From NCBI RefSeq assembly GCF_014653695.1, contig NZ_BNAR01000031.1:1-62101 (forward strand): DNA of 62,101 bases. Direction: 5' to 3'. The notes beneath the pieces were generated by a model. It saw only the letters and a program-made list of their open reading frames with translations. It was not told the origin of the DNA and searched no databases. Positions 51,979-60,095 of the stretch are shown piece by piece (positions within the stretch are counted from its first letter, which is position 1; every line of letters begins with the position of its first letter). This DNA is from Lentzea cavernae (GTDB taxonomy: Bacteria; Actinomycetota; Actinomycetes; Mycobacteriales; Pseudonocardiaceae). Both the position numbers and the translations under genes were made by a program.

Positions 51979-53106
51979 GTGCGGGAGCCCGAGTTCAAGG
52001 TCGTCGACCCGCGAAGACGGTTCCTGCTGTGGTTCGTGCCGCCGCTGGCGGTGTTCGTGGCCGGGCTGGTGGTGCTGCTCGTTTCTGGGCACGTCACCGG
52101 CCCGTTCCGATCTGTGACGGTCGTGCGGGCGCTGTTCGCGTCCAAGCGCGACTTCTTCCAGGACGAGCAGGTCAAGCGGATCCTGATGGCGCGCGGCTAC
52201 CAGGTGCACGTGACGCCGATCGGCTCCCGCGACCTGGCCGACAAGCCGGACCTCGACTCGTACCACTTCGTGTTCCCTTCGGGGCACGTGGCGAACGAGC
52301 ACGTGAAGTCCCGCCGTGCGGGCAAGCACGTCGTGCCGTACCGGCCGTTCTTCACCCCGGTCGTGCTGGCCACGTTCCGCGAGTACGCCGAAGCGCTGAA
52401 GCGCGCGGGGGCCGCGAAATCCCACGACCAGAGCGAGAAGCCGCTCTACTACACCCTCGACATGTCCGCGTTCACGACGCTGGCCACCGAGGGCAAGAAG
52501 TGGAGCGATTACCAGCTCTCCAACGGCAACCGGATCATCGTGCAGTCGCCGGACCCCTGCAAGGCCTACTCCGGCGCGACGCTCGTCGGGTTCTTCGCCA
52601 CCGCCTTCGGTGACGACCCGCCGCAGACCGTCGAAGCCGCGGAGAAGCTGGCACTGGACGTCAAACCGTTCGTCGACGCGCAGGGGCAGGCCGGCGAGGA
52701 CATGGCCCCGAAGTACTTCGTGCCGGAGGGCCGGACGCACGCCGTCATCGCGGTGATCTACGAACACCAGTACATCGCCTACCAGTTGCGGCAGAAGAGC
52801 GTCGACACCGAACGCGTGCTGCTCTACCCCGAGAAGCAGCACCAGAGCACGCCCGAGCTGATCTCGTTCACGCCGGAGGGCGACCGGATCGGCGAGCTGA
52901 TGATGAACGACCCGGAACTGCGCCAGCGCGCGGTCGAACTGGGCTTCCACTCGCTCGGCTGGAACGGGGAGACCGGCACCGACTTCGGCGGCTACATCAG
53001 CGGCCGCGGCCTGCCCGAACCACCGGCCGGGGAGAAGGGCAGGGTGCAGCTGCCCAAGGCCGAGCTGTTCGAGCGCATGCTCGACGTCGTCGGCGAGTGC
53101 AAGTGA
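51979..53106 (+). CDS. Membrane-anchored protein of an SBP-VWA module, function unknown
   Basis: The GTG at 51979 (GGGGGAG upstream) gives 375 residues with one N-terminal membrane helix (about 14-36) and a large extracytoplasmic domain. Segments such as VVRALFASKRDFFQDEQVKRIL, HFVFPSGHVANEHV and GATLVGFFATAFGDDPPQTVE suggest a periplasmic binding-like fold. It overlaps the next gene by GTGA. It is the first of three coupled envelope genes. No enzymatic motif is recognised. Confidence 0.8.
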   Translation: MREPEFKVVDPRRRFLLWFVPPLAVFVAGLVVLLVSGHVTGPFRSVTVVRALFASKRDFFQDEQVKRILMARGYQVHVTPIGSRDLADKPDLDSYHFVFPSGHVANEHVKSRRAGKHVVPYRPFFTPVVLATFREYAEALKRAGAAKSHDQSEKPLYYTLDMSAFTTLATEGKKWSDYQLSNGNRIIVQSPDPCKAYSGATLVGFFATAFGDDPPQTVEAAEKLALDVKPFVDAQGQAGEDMAPKYFVPEGRTHAVIAVIYEHQYIAYQLRQKSVDTERVLLYPEKQHQSTPELISFTPEGDRIGELMMNDPELRQRAVELGFHSLGWNGETGTDFGGYISGRGLPEPPAGEKGRVQLPKAELFERMLDVVGECK

Positions 53107-54521
53107 AGGTCGTGGCCGCGGTCCTGCTGCTCCTGCTGACCGCGTGCACGTCGAGCACGCCGCCGGTGCGGCTGACGGTGCTGGCGAGCACGGAACTGGC
53201 CGACCTCGGCCCGGTGCTCGCGGAGCTGAAGAAGGCCACCGGGATCGAGCTCGCGGTGGAGCACCGAGGCACGGTCGAGGCGAGCAGGTCCCTCGGCGGG
53301 TTCGACCTGGCCTGGTTGTCCACCAACAGGTTCCTGCGGCTGCGAGGTGCCGAGCCCGAGCTGGCGACGAGCGTCATGACGTCCCCGGTGGTGCTCGGCG
53401 TGAAGCGCGACAAGCGGGCGGTGCTGGGCGAGCGGCCGACGTGGGCGGACGTCGCCGATCGAGCCGCCCTGGGCCAGTTCCGCTACGGCATGGCCGATCC
53501 GCGCGTGTCCGGTGGCGGGATGGCGGCTCTGATCGGCGTCGCGACGGCGGCCGCGGGCACCGGCGCTCCGTTGCGGCCCGAGGACGTGAGCTGCGACCGG
53601 TTGCAGGGTTTCCTGGCGGGGCGGGCGTTCGACGTGCCGGACCCGGTCGGTGAGTTCGCTCGCCGGTCCGATGTGGACGGACTGGTCGCGCACGAGTCGG
53701 AGTTGTTGTCCCTGAACGCTTCCCTGCCGGAACCGCTGGAGATCGTCTACCCGCGTGACGGCATCGTCCTGTCGGACTACCCGCTCATGCTCCTGAAGCC
53801 CGAGCGCCGAGCCGTCTACGACCGCGTCGTGGAATGGCTTCGCGCGCCCGCCGCCCAGCAGATGATCGCCGACCGCACCTGGCGCCGCCCGGTCGAACCC
53901 TCCGTGCAGCGCGACGAGAAGCTGCGCGCCGACCTCGGCACCGCGCTCTACTTCCCGGACAGCTCCGAGGTGATCGACCGGCTGCTGCTGTTCCACGACC
54001 GCGCGGGAGAGGGCCGTCAGGTGGTCTTCGTGCTGGACTACTCGACGTCCATGCGGGGCGCGCGACTGGCCGGGCTGCGGGAGGCTTTCGCGTCCCTCAA
54101 CGGTTTCGACCGCTTCTACGTCGGAGAGACGGTGACGATCGTGCGGTTCGCGGGCACGGTGCTGGAGGAACGCTCGATCACCGTGCGCGGACGCGAGGAC
54201 CTCGACGCGCTGCTGGCCGTCGTCGCCTCCGAGGACCTGCGGGACAACACCGCGATCTGGGCCGCGCTGGAACGGGGGCTGCAGCTGGCCAGGGGGGAGA
54301 CGGCGGTCGTGCTGATGACCGACGGTGAGAACAACGCGGGCCCGTCGGTGGACGAGTTCCTGCGGGTGGGCAGGGGAGAGGTGCCGGTGTTCCCGATCCG
54401 GTTCGGCGAGGCCTCCACGGCCGAGCTGGACCGGGTGGCGCAGGCGAGCGGCGGCCGTCTCGTGGAGGCGGGCGCCAAGTCGTTGCTGGAGGCGGTGAGA
54501 GAGATCCGTGGATGTCGATAG
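53103..54521 (+). CDS. Lipoprotein with substrate-binding and VWA domains
   Basis: The GTG at 53103 gives 472 residues. The signal ends LTAC with lipidated Cys 15. Residues about 25-270 resemble an extracellular solute-binding protein (LTVLASTELADLGPVLAELK, LGQFRYGMADPRVSGGGM). Residues about 305-472 are a von Willebrand A domain with MIDAS DYSTS (D312, S314, S316) and VLMTDGENNAG. Such SBP-VWA fusions are known in actinobacteria, but their ligands are not. Coupled genes lie on both sides. Confidence 0.85.
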   Translation: MKVVAAVLLLLLTACTSSTPPVRLTVLASTELADLGPVLAELKKATGIELAVEHRGTVEASRSLGGFDLAWLSTNRFLRLRGAEPELATSVMTSPVVLGVKRDKRAVLGERPTWADVADRAALGQFRYGMADPRVSGGGMAALIGVATAAAGTGAPLRPEDVSCDRLQGFLAGRAFDVPDPVGEFARRSDVDGLVAHESELLSLNASLPEPLEIVYPRDGIVLSDYPLMLLKPERRAVYDRVVEWLRAPAAQQMIADRTWRRPVEPSVQRDEKLRADLGTALYFPDSSEVIDRLLLFHDRAGEGRQVVFVLDYSTSMRGARLAGLREAFASLNGFDRFYVGETVTIVRFAGTVLEERSITVRGREDLDALLAVVASEDLRDNTAIWAALERGLQLARGETAVVLMTDGENNAGPSVDEFLRVGRGEVPVFPIRFGEASTAELDRVAQASGGRLVEAGAKSLLEAVREIRGCR

Positions 54522-55215
54522 AGCTCTGTGGTGGTCGGTCTCGTGGGGCTGGATCCTGCTCTGGGCGGTGACGCTGCTCGCGCTGATCGTGGTGATCGCC
54601 CTCGGCTGGCGCTGGCTGCGCCGCCGCGAACCCGAACCCGAGGTCCCGGGCCTGCTGTTCTACGTGCACGGCCAGCGAATGATCAACCTCTGCAAGGTGG
54701 GCCGCTACGACGACGCGGTCACCCGACAGTTCGTCAAGCAGATCACCGTCACCAAGGGCGGCAAACTCCAGGTGGGCCCCAGCGAGTTCGGCATCGGCGT
54801 GGACGGCTCGGTCGTCGAGCAGAACACCGACACCTACGAGAAACCCGCCACCGAGATCGACGTCATCGGCGTCGTGCTCGCCGGTCTGCGCGCGGGCCAC
54901 GGCGTGGTGGACGTCGACCTGACCACGAAGACCATCACGGCCGACGAGTCGTGGCGACGAGGAAGAGCCAAGCGCCTCAATGACATCCGCGACTACGTGT
55001 CGCTCCACGGCCGTTTCGAGGCCAACGCCGGCGAAGACCCGGCCGTGCTGATCGCCCCCGTCGGCGAACACAAGGTGCGGGTGGAGTGCGACCGCGCGAG
55101 CCTGCGCGACACACTGCCACCGGGCCAGTTCAACGCCCGCTGCCTGGGCAAGGTCCAGTCGTGGAACGCCGCGACCGGCGAGATCGTCGTCCTGCCGGTC
55201 GTCGTATTCCAGTAG
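54508..55215 (+). CDS. Single-pass membrane protein of the SBP-VWA module
   Basis: The GTG at 54508 lies within the end of the VWA gene (14-base overlap). The 235-residue protein has one membrane helix (about 15-35: ILLWAVTLLALIVVIALGW), an arginine-rich stop-transfer (RRRE) and a domain of about 190 residues likely in the cytoplasm (PGLLFYVHGQRMINLCKVGRYDDAVTRQFVKQ). No family is recognised. Position and coupling suggest it acts with the two preceding proteins. Confidence 0.78.
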   Translation: MDVDRALWWSVSWGWILLWAVTLLALIVVIALGWRWLRRREPEPEVPGLLFYVHGQRMINLCKVGRYDDAVTRQFVKQITVTKGGKLQVGPSEFGIGVDGSVVEQNTDTYEKPATEIDVIGVVLAGLRAGHGVVDVDLTTKTITADESWRRGRAKRLNDIRDYVSLHGRFEANAGEDPAVLIAPVGEHKVRVECDRASLRDTLPPGQFNARCLGKVQSWNAATGEIVVLPVVVFQ

Positions 55216-55219
55216 ACGC

Positions 55220-55780
55220 GTGGGGGACGATCAGCACGTGATCGCTTTGGACGAGGTGCTGGTCGTCGACGTGGAGTCGACCTGCTGGGAGGGCACGCCC
55301 CCTCCCGGCGAGGTCTCGGAGATCATCGAGATCGGCATCTGCCCGCTCTCGGTGGCCTCCGGCGAGCGCGGCGAGCGCCGTTCCGTGCTGGTACGGCCTT
55401 CCCGGTCGTCCGTCAGTCCTTTTTGCACCTCGCTGACGACGCTGACGGCCTCCCAGGTCGCCTCCGGCATGCCGTTCGCCGAGGCGTGTGCCCTGCTGCG
55501 CAAGGAGTTCCGCTCGGACCGCCGAGTCTGGGCCTCCTACGGCGACTACGACCGCAAGATGTTCGAACGCCAGTGCGCCGACTTCGGCGTCCGCTACCCG
55601 TTCGGCCCCCGCCACCTCAACGTCAAGACGTTGTTCGCCCTGGTGCACGCACTGCCGCGCGAGGTCGGGATGGCCGAGGCGGTGCGGCTCGCCGGCCAGG
55701 AGCTCGACGGCACCCACCACCGGGGCCACGACGACGCGTTCAACATCGCCGGACTGCTGTCCGGCCTGATCCGCCGCTGA
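55220..55780 (+). CDS. DEDDh 3'-5' exonuclease (KapD/ERI-1-like)
   Basis: The 186-residue protein has exo I VVDVESTCWEG (D17, E19), exo II in VWASYGDYDRKMFERQ, and exo III HHRGHDDAFNIAGLL (His and Asp), the DEDDh set in ERI-1-type spacing. It is expected to degrade short RNA or DNA 3' ends. It follows the SBP-VWA module by four bases and may be co-transcribed, though a functional link is not obvious. Confidence 0.88.
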   Translation: MGDDQHVIALDEVLVVDVESTCWEGTPPPGEVSEIIEIGICPLSVASGERGERRSVLVRPSRSSVSPFCTSLTTLTASQVASGMPFAEACALLRKEFRSDRRVWASYGDYDRKMFERQCADFGVRYPFGPRHLNVKTLFALVHALPREVGMAEAVRLAGQELDGTHHRGHDDAFNIAGLLSGLIRR

Positions 55781-55782
55781 GA

Positions 55783-56040
55783 TCACCTGTTCGGAGGATT
55801 CCAGTCGATCCCGACGGTGCACACTCGGGTTTCGTCCCTCCACACCGTGATGGCGAACGTGCCCGCGTCCGCGGACACCCGCGTGAGGTACTCGGTCGCG
55901 CAGGCCACCGTGTAACGCGACTTCCAGTCGGTTTCTTTCTTTATGTACCAACCATGATCCGTCACGGACTCGACGTAGGCGAGGGTGAGCCGGCCGTTCT
56001 GACTGCGGCGGTGGTACTGGATGCTGTGGACGTACTCCAT
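55783..56040 (-). CDS. Small hypothetical protein
   Basis: The ATG at 56040 gives 85 residues (MEYVHSIQYHRRSQNGRLTLAY), basic and beta-rich, with several Trp residues (HGWYIKKETDWKSRY) and a C-terminal VGIDWNPPNR. No ribosome site is clear. It is divergent from the XRE regulator gene and may be a partner or a target of it. The upstream frame to 56220 overlaps the XRE gene and was excluded. Confidence 0.6.
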   Translation of the reverse strand: MEYVHSIQYHRRSQNGRLTLAYVESVTDHGWYIKKETDWKSRYTVACATEYLTRVSADAGTFAITVWRDETRVCTVGIDWNPPNR

Positions 56041-56100
56041 GCAGTGGACGGTCCTCAGCAGACTCCGCCACCGTGATTCACGAATGTCAGATCTCGTCCG

Positions 56101-56106
56101 TAACGT
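56101..56106 (+). promoter_or_regulatory. Candidate -10 box for a leaderless XRE transcript
   Basis: TAACGT (TANNNT) ends seven bases before the ATG at 56114, which has no ribosome site. TTCACG lies 18 bases upstream as a possible -35. Confidence 0.45.
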
Positions 56107-56113
56107 TTGGGGC

Positions 56114-56920
56114 ATGTCCGACCCCACGTTCCGGCAGGTGCGCCTTGGTGAGGCTCTCAAGAGGCTGCGCGAACGGTCGGGCCTCAGCCAGCGGGAGGCG
56201 GCGTACCGGCTGCGGTACAACTACCAGAAGTTGAGCCGCATCGAGAACGGCCAGTTGCCGGAGTACCACGGCATGCGCGCGATGCTCGACCTGTACGGCG
56301 TGCTCGTGTCGGAGGAGACGCCGTTCATCGAGATGTGGGAACGTGCCAGCGAGAAAGGCTGGTGGCATCCCTACGGCATCGAGGACCTCGGCTATATCAG
56401 CCTCGAGCACGACGCCGTCCGGGTAAGTGCCTTTTCCCTGGGCTACATCCCCGGCCTGCTGCAGACCGAGAGCTACATGCGGGCGGTGTTCCAGGGCTGG
56501 CAGGTTCAGCGATCACGGAAGTGGATCGAGAACGAGGTCGCGGTTCGCGTTCGACGGCAGGAACGCCTTGCCGGTGAGCTGAGGTATCACGCGATCATCG
56601 CCGAAACGGCCTTCGCTCAGGCAGACCGTGAGCAGTTGCTGCACATCAACGACGTGGGTCAGCAGGCCAACGTATCGGTGCAGGTGCTGCCGAACGCCGC
56701 AGGTCTGAACGACGGGTACAACGGATCGTTCCTCCTGCTGGATTTCGCTTACCCAGGTGACATGACCGTGCTCTACGTGGAGCATCCCGCTGGAGCCGCG
56801 CACGTCGAGAATGTTGCGCAGGTGAAGGCCAGTAAACTGGTCTTCAAGCACCTCTCGAAGCTGGCGCTGACTCCAGACGAGTCCGCCGAGTGGGTCGGGA
56901 GGTTGGCTGCCGAGAGGTAG
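56114..56920 (+). CDS. XRE family regulator with DUF5753 domain
   Basis: The 268-residue protein has an N-terminal helix-turn-helix (LGEALKRLRERSGLSQREAA and NYQKLSRIENGQ) followed by the long DUF5753 region (YIPGLLQTESYMRAVF, RRQERL, LNDGYNGSFLLLDF). This is the actinomycete pattern of regulators paired with DUF397 proteins, as in bld/whi-related and other developmental loci. The DUF397 gene follows eight bases later. An upstream ATG at 56021 was rejected because the N-terminus fits 56114. Confidence 0.9.
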   Translation: MSDPTFRQVRLGEALKRLRERSGLSQREAAYRLRYNYQKLSRIENGQLPEYHGMRAMLDLYGVLVSEETPFIEMWERASEKGWWHPYGIEDLGYISLEHDAVRVSAFSLGYIPGLLQTESYMRAVFQGWQVQRSRKWIENEVAVRVRRQERLAGELRYHAIIAETAFAQADREQLLHINDVGQQANVSVQVLPNAAGLNDGYNGSFLLLDFAYPGDMTVLYVEHPAGAAHVENVAQVKASKLVFKHLSKLALTPDESAEWVGRLAAER

Positions 56921-56928
56921 GGATTGAC

Positions 56929-57105
56929 ATGTGGCGCAAGAGCAGCCGCAGCAATGGCGCGCAGGGTTCCGACTGCGTGGAGATCGCCCTGGACGGCTCC
57001 GCTGCTCGTATCCGTGACTCGAAAGGTCAGGCGGACACCACTGTCGCGGCGCCCGCCTGGAGTGCGTTCCTCTCGATGGTCAAGAACGACCAGTTCAGAA
57101 GCTGA
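56929..57105 (+). CDS. DUF397 domain protein
   Basis: The 58-residue protein starts MWRKSSRSNGAQGSDCVEIA, the DUF397 signature, and continues IRDSKGQADTTVAAPAWSAFL. GAGAGG lies upstream. It forms the typical two-gene unit with the preceding XRE regulator, and the pair may work as antagonists. Its end overlaps the convergent DUF2855 gene by 11 bases. Confidence 0.92.
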   Translation: MWRKSSRSNGAQGSDCVEIALDGSAARIRDSKGQADTTVAAPAWSAFLSMVKNDQFRS

Positions 57106-58150
57106 TCACGTCGGCGGTGTCCGGGTTCGCCTTGCCGGCCAGGACCGCCTGCCACACCTCGACCAGCTCATCAGGCCCGCTGTGGTTCGCGATCGCGACC
57201 CAGCTGCTGGCCTGAGCGGTGAAGCCCCGCCACGCCTCCCCGAACCGCTGAGCCAGCCCGTCCGCCCCCCAGTCGGCTGTCCGCTTGCGCAGCTGGTCCG
57301 GTGCGAAGAAGAACTCCGAGCGCCCGTCCTGCGAGGCGGCCTGGTGGGTGAGGCCGATCGAGATGTCCTTCACCAGGTCCGGGCCCAGCCGGTCGTGCAG
57401 CGCCGAGCGCACCTCGGCCGACCCGCTGAAGTCCAGGTACGCGCTCGGCTCGGCGTCCACGTCGGCGCCGTAGGGGAGCACGGTGTCGTAGAGTCCCAAC
57501 CCAGCCGTGAATTCCACGTTGCGGGGCGACGTCAGGCCGACGAGCCGCACGCCCTGACCGCGCAGGCACTGCGCCGTGCCGAACGCCGTCTTGCTGGAGG
57601 CCGAAGACACGACGACCGTCCGCGCGCCGTAGAACGAGTTGTCGGCCAGCCGATCCGCCAGCAGGAACGACGTGAGGAACAGCGGCCGGTACAGCACCTG
57701 CAGGTCTTCCAGGGACGCGTCATAAGCGGGGTCCTGCGAGGTGACCAGGTAACTGTTGTAGACGCCCGGCAGCTCGGCGCGGTGCTCGGCGGTGTCCACG
57801 AAACCGGACGAGGTCAGCCGGGCGCGCGCGACGAAGTGGCTCGCCATCGGCAGGTAGCCGTAGACGCGGGTGCCGGAGGGCAGTGCGTCCACAGTGGAGT
57901 CGACGACGTCGGCGAAGCCCCAGACCGGGATCACGCCCTGGCCGTCACCGCCGGCGGGGAAGAAGTTCCAGTAGCCGATGGCGTCGCCGATCACGCCGTA
58001 GGTGACGTTGTTGGCGGTGAGGCCGACCCGGCTGACGCGCAGCAGCACCTCGCAGTCCGACAGGTCGGACGCGGGGCCCAGTTCGTCGTGCAGGACCTCG
58101 GTTTCGGTGAGGTCGTCGCGGTCGACGACCACTGTCCAGCGACTGATCAT
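57095..58150 (-). CDS. DUF2855 family protein
   Basis: The 351-residue protein begins MISRWTVVVDRDDLTETEVLHDE. EVLLRVSRVGLTANNVTYGVIGD resembles the N-terminus of medium-chain dehydrogenases, and ARTVVVSSASSKTAFGTAQCL the nucleotide-binding half, so an MDR-like oxidoreductase fold is likely. No zinc ligands are obvious. It is divergent from the TetR at 58189 with a 38-base gap and may be regulated by it. Confidence 0.87.
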   Translation of the reverse strand: MISRWTVVVDRDDLTETEVLHDELGPASDLSDCEVLLRVSRVGLTANNVTYGVIGDAIGYWNFFPAGGDGQGVIPVWGFADVVDSTVDALPSGTRVYGYLPMASHFVARARLTSSGFVDTAEHRAELPGVYNSYLVTSQDPAYDASLEDLQVLYRPLFLTSFLLADRLADNSFYGARTVVVSSASSKTAFGTAQCLRGQGVRLVGLTSPRNVEFTAGLGLYDTVLPYGADVDAEPSAYLDFSGSAEVRSALHDRLGPDLVKDISIGLTHQAASQDGRSEFFFAPDQLRKRTADWGADGLAQRFGEAWRGFTAQASSWVAIANHSGPDELVEVWQAVLAGKANPDTADVISF

Positions 58151-58188
58151 TGCCTGGGTTCTCCTTGGTCGGGAGGTACGCTCCGGTC

Positions 58189-58758
58189 GTGACCGTGCCT
58201 GAAAGACTGATCGACGCCGCCACCCGCCTGTTCGCGGACAAGGGCTACGAGCGGGTCGCCGTGCAGGAGATCGTGGAGAGCGCCGGCGTCACCAAGGGCG
58301 CCATGTACCACTACTTCGGGTCGAAGGACGACCTGCTGCACGAGATCTACGGGCGGTTGCTGCGCTTGCAGACCGAACACCTGGAGAAGATCGCGTCGAG
58401 CACCGGCCCGATCGCCGAGCGGTTGCGCGAGGCCGCGATCGACGTGATCGTCACGAGCGTCGAGGACTTCGACGCCGCCAAGGTGTTCTTCCGGTCCATG
58501 AACCACCTCTCCGAGGAGAAGCAGCGGGAGGTGCGGGCGGAACGGCGGCGCTACCACGAGAAGTTCCGCGGCCTGGTCGAGGAGGGCCAGCGCGACGGGA
58601 CGTTCCGCGCGGACGTGCCGGCCGACGTCGCCACGTACTACTTCTTCGGGTCGTTGCACCAGCTCGGCACCTGGTACCGCCCGGACGGGGACATCCCGCC
58701 CGGACGGCTGGCGGAGCACTACGCGGACCTGCTGATCCACAGCCTCACGGCACGATGA
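58189..58758 (+). CDS. TetR family transcriptional regulator
   Basis: The GTG at 58189 gives 189 residues with a canonical helix-turn-helix (VQEIVESAGVTKGAMYHYFGSK) and a helical ligand domain. It is divergent from DUF2855 and convergent with MaoC (14-base overlap). Its start codon lies in CGGTC-GT-GACCG (58184-58195). It may also act at the CCGAC-TG-GTCGG palindrome at 60053-60070. Confidence 0.9.
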   Translation: MTVPERLIDAATRLFADKGYERVAVQEIVESAGVTKGAMYHYFGSKDDLLHEIYGRLLRLQTEHLEKIASSTGPIAERLREAAIDVIVTSVEDFDAAKVFFRSMNHLSEEKQREVRAERRRYHEKFRGLVEEGQRDGTFRADVPADVATYYFFGSLHQLGTWYRPDGDIPPGRLAEHYADLLIHSLTAR

Positions 58759-59197
58759 CGCTGACGATCTCGGCGACGCACGCGGGCTTCTCGCTGCCCT
58801 CGATCTCGATGACGACCTTGGTCACGAGCTGCTTGCCGAGCGCGATGTCCGTGACGTCGAGCAGCTCGACCCCGCCGCGCACCCTGGCGCCGACCAGCAT
58901 CGGTTGCGGGAAGCGGACCTTGTTGCTGCCGTAGTTCACGCCCATCTTGATGTTCTTGACGGTGTAGACGTCCCGCACCAGGTACGGCACGAGCGACAAC
59001 GTCAGGTAACCGTGCGCCACCGGGCCGCCGAAGGGGCCCTTGGCCGCCTTCTCGACGTCGATGTGGATCCACTGGTGGTCCAGCGTCGCGTCGGCGAACA
59101 GGTTGACCTGCTCCTGCGTGATCTCGTGCCACTCGCCGAAGCCGAGGTGCTGGCCCTTCGCGGCGACCAGCTCGTCGATGTTCTCGAAAGCGCGCAT
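58745..59197 (-). CDS. MaoC family dehydratase
   Basis: The 150-residue single hot-dog domain has the R-hydratase motif DATLDHQWIHIDVEKA (D40, H45) and GPFGGPVAHGYLTLSL. It should hydrate enoyl-CoA to (R)-3-hydroxyacyl-CoA or act on a related thioester. It follows the SDR gene by five bases, forming a hydratase-dehydrogenase pair in one operon downstream of a CTAAGC-N4-GCTTAG site. Confidence 0.92.
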   Translation of the reverse strand: MRAFENIDELVAAKGQHLGFGEWHEITQEQVNLFADATLDHQWIHIDVEKAAKGPFGGPVAHGYLTLSLVPYLVRDVYTVKNIKMGVNYGSNKVRFPQPMLVGARVRGGVELLDVTDIALGKQLVTKVVIEIEGSEKPACVAEIVSVIVP

Positions 59198-59202
59198 GGC
59201 CC

Positions 59203-59955
59203 TCAGTCCTTCGGTCCGCCGGCGACGTAGATGACCTGGCCGGACACGAACCCGGCACCTTCGCTGACGAGGAACGACGCGGTGTGGGCGATGTCCTCGG
59301 GCTGGCCGACGCGCGCGACCGGGATGGCCTGCGCGGCGCCGTTGACGAGGTCCTCGAACGAGATCTTCATGCGCTCGGCCGTCGCCTTGGTCATCTCGGT
59401 GGCGATGAATCCGGGCGCGATCGCGTTGACCGTGACCCCGAACTTGCCGAGCTCGATCGCGAGGGTCTTCGTGAAGCCCTGCAGACCGGCCTTGGCGGCG
59501 GAGTAGTTCGCCTGGCCGCGGTTGCCGAGCGCGCTCGTGCTCGACAGGTTGACGACGCGGCCGAAGCCTTCCTTCGTCTGGAACGCCTGGACGGCCTTGC
59601 TCATCAGGAACGCGCCGCGCAGGTGCACGTTCATGACCGTGTCCCAGTCGCTCGCGGTCATCTTGAACAGCAGGTTGTCGCGCAGCACGCCCGCGTTGTT
59701 GATCAGCACGGTCGGCGCGCCGAGCTGCTCGGCGACCTTCGCGACGGCCGCGTCGACCTGCTCCTCGTCGGAGACGTCGACCTTGAGGCCGATGGCGCGC
59801 CCACCACTCGCGACGATCTTGTCGGCGCCGTCGAGCACGCCCTGCTCGTCGAGGTCGAGCAACGCGACGGCCAGGCCGTCCGCGGCGAGGCGCTGCGCGA
59901 CCGCGGCACCGATGCCACGAGCCGCGCCGGTGACGATCGCAACCCTGTCGGCCAC
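59203..59955 (-). CDS. FabG-like 3-oxoacyl reductase / hydroxyacyl-CoA dehydrogenase (SDR)
   Basis: The GTG at 59955 (GGAGG upstream) gives 250 residues. It has TGAARGIGAAVAQRLA, VLINNAGVLRDNLLFKM, NLSSTSALGNRGQANYSAAK with Ser, Tyr and Lys, and APGFIATEMT, which is highly FabG-like. With the downstream MaoC it suits interconversion of 3-ketoacyl and 3-hydroxyacyl thioesters. The promoter region carries a CTAAGC-N4-GCTTAG operator. Confidence 0.93.
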   Translation of the reverse strand: MADRVAIVTGAARGIGAAVAQRLAADGLAVALLDLDEQGVLDGADKIVASGGRAIGLKVDVSDEEQVDAAVAKVAEQLGAPTVLINNAGVLRDNLLFKMTASDWDTVMNVHLRGAFLMSKAVQAFQTKEGFGRVVNLSSTSALGNRGQANYSAAKAGLQGFTKTLAIELGKFGVTVNAIAPGFIATEMTKATAERMKISFEDLVNGAAQAIPVARVGQPEDIAHTASFLVSEGAGFVSGQVIYVAGGPKD

Positions 59956-59989
59956 GGGTCCTCCTTCGATTCCGGTGAGAGGTGGTGAG

Positions 59990-60005
59990 CTAAGCAAGCG
60001 CTTAG
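59990..60005. promoter_or_regulatory. TetR-type operator between divergent SDR units
   Basis: CTAAGC-AAGC-GCTTAG is a perfect match to the operators at 48806-48839. It lies 35 bases upstream of the leftward FabG-like gene. Confidence 0.78.
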
Positions 60006-60052
60006 TAACGTACCTATCAGTCAGCTTGACGTCCAGGTCTGTGCGGACGACC

Positions 60053-60070
60053 ATACCGACTGGTCGGAAT
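60053..60070. promoter_or_regulatory. Second palindrome upstream of the rightward SDR operon
   Basis: ATACCGAC-TG-GTCGGAAT pairs at seven of eight positions per arm and sits 25 bases before the GTG at 60096. It is a different sequence class from the CTAAGC sites, so a second regulator is implied, perhaps the TetR at 58189. Confidence 0.6.
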
Positions 60071-60095
60071 GTCGCACTAGAGGAGGCAGGTGCCC

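Noticed and set aside
51979..55780. A tellurite/toxic-anion resistance operon
   Set aside because: A VWA domain and envelope proteins are present, but no TerD or TelA-type protein lies in the window.
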